From: Desulfobulbus sp. | GTDB taxonomy: Bacteria; Desulfobacterota; Desulfobulbia; Desulfobulbales; Desulfobulbaceae | Direction: 5' to 3' | Length of the DNA: 7,983 bases | Assembly: GCA_030600525.1 (NCBI GenBank) | Contig: JAUVLX010000156.1 | Location: 1 to 7,983, forward strand | Shown here: positions 6,534 through 7,983 of the stretch, piece after piece | How the letters are laid out: each line of letters opens with the position of its first letter | How positions within the stretch are numbered: position 1 is the stretch's first letter | The notes under the pieces: model-generated | The model's database searches: none | What the model was told of the DNA's origin: nothing | The model's input: only the letters and a program-made list of their open reading frames with translations | Program-made: the position numbers and the translations under genes

Positions 6534-6662
6534 TTAAGGTCTTGAAACCCGTGAAAATAGAATTTTCAGTTTTTCGACAAAACTGTCTCCCCTTATAGAT
6601 CGACCAGCATGTTCATGCCGATGAGGTATATGAATCTTATCAGGGGAAGACAACTGCAGGAA
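6534..6662 (-). pseudogene. REP-associated tyrosine transposase (Y1 family), C-terminal remnant
   Basis: The minus strand encodes FLQLSSPDKIHIPHRHEHAG then RSIRGDSFVEKLKILFSRVSRP, ending at TAA 6534-6536. The pattern RHExxGRPxGDxxFVxKLExLLxRxLxPxKPG is typical of the C-terminus of REP-associated tyrosine transposases, single-strand nucleases related to IS200 TnpA. The stop seems to be a nonsense change, because KPSLKNR continues in frame behind it where the family usually has KPG and basic residues. The catalytic N-terminus (HUH motif and Tyr) was not found upstream. Assignment is by remembered motif only and is moderately sure. Confidence 0.6.
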
Positions 6663-6960
6663 ACGGTGTCGGGGTTTGAATCCCAACCGTACGGAAAGTT
6701 ACTGTAAGCCCTGAAGGTGTCAGGTTTGGGTCTTAGAACTTCAAGAAAAACTGTCTATAAATTTTAAACTGAACTCTAAATTGACACATTTTAGTTTTTT
6801 GCCTGACGTCAGTTTGAAGTGTACTTCAGACTGACACCCCTAGGAGGTACTGTTTATTTGACGATCTAACTATCTTAGCGATACTTTTCGTTCCACTGGC
6901 CTAGACCTTTCAAGATATTAACAACTGTATCTCTCCCCCCACTCACGGGGGTAGATCGGC
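6663..6960. other. Non-coding stretch without recognisable gene
   Basis: All frames are short. It holds one long inverted repeat (6803-6835), an AGGAGGTA sequence at 6842-6849 with no ORF after it, and a C-run/G-run pair at 6935-6951. It appears to be degraded sequence between transposase remnants and the toxin-antitoxin cassette. Confidence 0.5.
6803..6835. repeat. Compound palindrome / long inverted repeat
   Basis: GTCAGTTTGAAGT (6808-6820) and ACTTCAGACTGAC (6823-6835) are complementary except for one T/G position and are separated by only 2 bp. The left arm overlaps the perfect 10-bp palindrome CTGACGTCAG (6803-6812). It could be a protein-binding site, a mobile element end or a REP-like structure. 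No T run follows, so it is not an obvious terminator. Confidence 0.6.
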
Positions 6961-7001
6961 CAAAATATTGGGGAACGTTTAACCAATCCTCAAAATGTTG
7001 G
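6961..7001 (+). repeat. Pair of direct repeats upstream of the toxin-antitoxin promoter
   Basis: CAAAATATTGG (6961-6971) and CAAAATGTTGG (6991-7001) differ at one base and are exactly 30 bp apart, about three helical turns. The second copy overlaps the -35 box. They may be additional binding sites for the antitoxin; this is inference. Confidence 0.4.
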
Positions 7002-7026
7002 CAAAAATTGCCATAGAGGCTATATT
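6998..7026 (+). promoter_or_regulatory. sigma70-like promoter of the parDE-type operon
   Basis: TTGGCA (6998-7003, 5 of 6 to consensus), a 17-bp spacer, and TATATT (7021-7026, 5 of 6). Transcription would start near 7033, giving a leader of about 27 nt before the antitoxin ATG. Confidence 0.65.
6999..7013. promoter_or_regulatory. Candidate operator overlapping the -35 box
   Basis: TGGCAA (6999-7004) and TTGCCA (7008-7013) form a perfect inverted repeat around AAA. It covers most of the -35 hexamer and the start of the spacer. ParD-type ribbon-helix-helix antitoxins bind such palindromes to repress their own operon, so this is the natural autoregulatory site. Binding is inferred. Confidence 0.55.
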
Positions 7027-7045
7027 AACTGTAAAGACAACACAC

Positions 7046-7054
7046 AAGGAGGTG
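7046..7054 (+). promoter_or_regulatory. Strong ribosome binding site of the antitoxin gene
   Basis: AAGGAGGTG matches the 16S rRNA tail almost fully and sits 5 nt before the ATG at 7060. The toxin gene has only a weak AAGGA 12 nt upstream, which would favour antitoxin excess. Confidence 0.8.
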
Positions 7055-7059
7055 TTACA

Positions 7060-7296
7060 ATGGCAACCTTAAATATATCGATGCCCGATGAAATGCGTGC
7101 CTTTATTAAAACCCGTGTCAGTATGGGGGACTATCAAAGCGCGAGTGATTACTTACGGGACCTAATTCGCCACGACAGAGAAGAAACTGAACAACTCTTA
7201 ATGGAAGGGATAGAAAGTGGCACAGCAAAGCCGCTAGATATGTCAGCTTTAAAAAAGAGAGCACAAGCCTTGCTTCAACAAGGAAAAACTTTATAA
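7060..7296 (+). CDS. parD: ParD-like ribbon-helix-helix antitoxin
   Basis: A 78-residue protein, the usual size for ParD antitoxins. Residues 3-45 (ATLNISMPDEM..FIKTRV then YQSASDYLRDLIRHD) give the beta strand and two helices of a MetJ/CopG/ParD DNA-binding fold. Residues 46-78 are charged and likely the flexible tail that wraps the toxin. It would neutralise the downstream ParE-like toxin and repress the operon through the palindrome over the -35 box. The ATG at 7060 is set by AAGGAGGTG 5 nt upstream. Its stop at 7294-7296 directly abuts the toxin start, so the two are translationally coupled. The N-terminal SMPDEM and GDYQSASDYLR signatures make the family assignment strong; the exact ParD subgroup is not tested. 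Confidence 0.88.
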   Translation: MATLNISMPDEMRAFIKTRVSMGDYQSASDYLRDLIRHDREETEQLLMEGIESGTAKPLDMSALKKRAQALLQQGKTL

Positions 7297-7614
7297 ATGC
7301 CCTCCATTCTTATAACGCCAGCAGCAGAAGAAGATTTAATAAGCCTTTGGCTCTATATCGCACGAGACAATCAAGATGCAGCTGACCGCGTTTATCAGGC
7401 TGCAGAAAGAACTTTCAAAAACCTTGCAGATATGCCGCGCATGGGGACGCCCTATCAGTCAAGACGAGTACATCTTAAAGACGTGCGCTTCTTTCCTGTC
7501 AAAGACTTCCATAACTATGTCGTTTATTATCTAGAACAACCTAAAGGCATTAAAATTATCCGCGTGTTGCACGCCCATATGCAAAAAATCCCCCGCCTAG
7601 AACCAGAGGGGTAA
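7297..7614 (+). CDS. parE: ParE-like toxin of the RelE/ParE superfamily
   Basis: A 105-residue protein of normal ParE length. It shows the family pattern: AAEEDLISLWLYIARDN (9-25), AADRVYQAAERTFKNLADMP (28-47), MGTPY, VRFFPVKDFHNYVVYYL and the terminal IIRVLHAHM (88-96). ParE toxins of known function poison DNA gyrase; the superfamily also contains ribosome-dependent RNases, but key RelE catalytic residues are not evident here, so gyrase is the likely target by analogy only. The ATG immediately follows the antitoxin stop with no gap. The ORF is complete and undamaged, in contrast to the broken transposase genes around it. Confidence 0.88.
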   Translation: MPSILITPAAEEDLISLWLYIARDNQDAADRVYQAAERTFKNLADMPRMGTPYQSRRVHLKDVRFFPVKDFHNYVVYYLEQPKGIKIIRVLHAHMQKIPRLEPEG

Positions 7615-7654
7615 ATGTAGCAGACCGCATTAGTTGCCAATGGACCATGATTTA

Positions 7655-7983
7655 TCAGTCGCCTCGTAAACGTGGCCTTAGAGCAGGGAGGATAGTAAAT
7701 GATTCTCCGGTCATGTCGGCAAACTCTGTCAAACGCAACAGAAATTGAGTGCGGCGACCGCTGCATTCCGGCCCGTTATCCACATTAAGGACAAGCTGCT
7801 TCAGACCGAAAAGCTCCTGCGTTCTTTCCTCCCACCTGAGAGAAATGCCTTCAACAATAAAATCGGAGGTTTTGTAGTTGGTGCCGAAAAATAAAAACGA
7901 CTTGCCTGTAACCGGTTCCAGGGTGCCACCGGGAACCATTTTTTTCTTGGAACACATATCGTGATCCAATGCCTTTAAAGCCT
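7655..7983 (-). pseudogene. ISAzo13-like transposase fragment with frameshift
   Basis: The minus strand is open from the window end and reads DHDMCSKKKMVPGGTLEPVT, then GKSFLFFGTNYKTSDFIVEG, LVLNVDNGPECSGRRTQFLL and RLTEFADMTG. These are conserved blocks of ISAzo13-family DDE transposases; the Asp in NVDNGPE is likely the second catalytic residue. After FADMTG the frame turns to unrelated sequence, while a neighbouring frame gives RIIYYPPCSKA, the expected continuation. So a small indel lies near 7701-7710. Beyond about 7674 the homology ends, and the catalytic Glu region (usually SKYNPIE) is gone. The 5' part lies outside the window. The fragment is non-functional. The family assignment is from remembered motifs and is fairly sure. 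Confidence 0.75.

Noticed and set aside
6553..6567. GAAAAT-AGA-ATTTTC hairpin as a regulatory element
   Set aside because: It lies inside the RAYT remnant coding sequence and is an AT-rich chance stem.
6671..6684. T-arm-like GGGGTTTGAATCCC suggesting a tRNA
   Set aside because: Only about three stem pairs form in T-arm register, and there is no acceptor stem, anticodon arm or D-arm around it. It overlaps and adjoins the RAYT remnant.
6935..6951. C-run/G-run hairpin as a rho-independent terminator
   Set aside because: The stem is only five pairs and no T run follows it; no gene ends nearby that it would terminate.
1..7983. CRISPR array or defence island
   Set aside because: No regularly spaced repeats and no cas or known defence genes apart from the toxin-antitoxin pair were seen.

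Overview
The window looks like accessory DNA from a Gram-negative bacterium, most plausibly a member of the Desulfobacterota (former Deltaproteobacteria). This placement is an inference. It rests on the style of the hybrid histidine kinase (extracellular sensor, HAMP, HisKA with a GGVAHDYNN H-box, HATPase, C-terminal receiver) and on the mix of IS1-like, IS30, ISAzo13-like and REP-associated transposase sequences. No rRNA, tRNA or housekeeping marker confirms it.

Positions 1-1698 (minus strand) hold the remains of a hybrid sensor kinase. It has lost its N-terminus near an IS element, its second membrane helix and the N-box of its ATPase domain, although the reading frame stays open throughout. 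Positions 1736-2866 (plus strand) are a complete IS1-like insertion sequence with 24-bp imperfect terminal inverted repeats and an intact zinc-ribbon/DDE transposase. Its Shine-Dalgarno sequence is locked in a perfect 9-bp hairpin. Positions 2867-3057 are a short leader with hairpins and a possible weak promoter.

Positions 3058-6250 (plus strand) form a tightly coupled operon. The first gene is a protein-L-isoaspartate O-methyltransferase (pcm) with a signal peptide. It overlaps a gene for a large membrane protein with a spermidine-synthase-like Rossmann domain between two bundles of membrane helices. That second gene is split by what looks like the loss of one A in a short A run near 4496. 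The upstream half stops at a TAGTG overlap where the downstream half can restart. The operon suggests SAM-linked chemistry at or outside the inner membrane, but the biochemical role of the second protein is unknown.

From 6243 to the window end the DNA is a graveyard of transposase fragments: an IS30 C-terminus, a REP-associated tyrosine transposase C-terminus and an ISAzo13-like piece, all on the minus strand. Among them sits one intact cassette, a ParD/ParE-type toxin-antitoxin pair (7060-7614). It has a good sigma70-like promoter, an inverted repeat over the -35 box that would suit autoregulation, and a strong ribosome binding site.

No CRISPR array, RNA gene or clear phage gene was seen. 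The most noteworthy items are the exported-PIMT/membrane Rossmann operon with its split gene, the kinase that lost two essential modules in frame, and the SD-sequestering hairpin of the IS.
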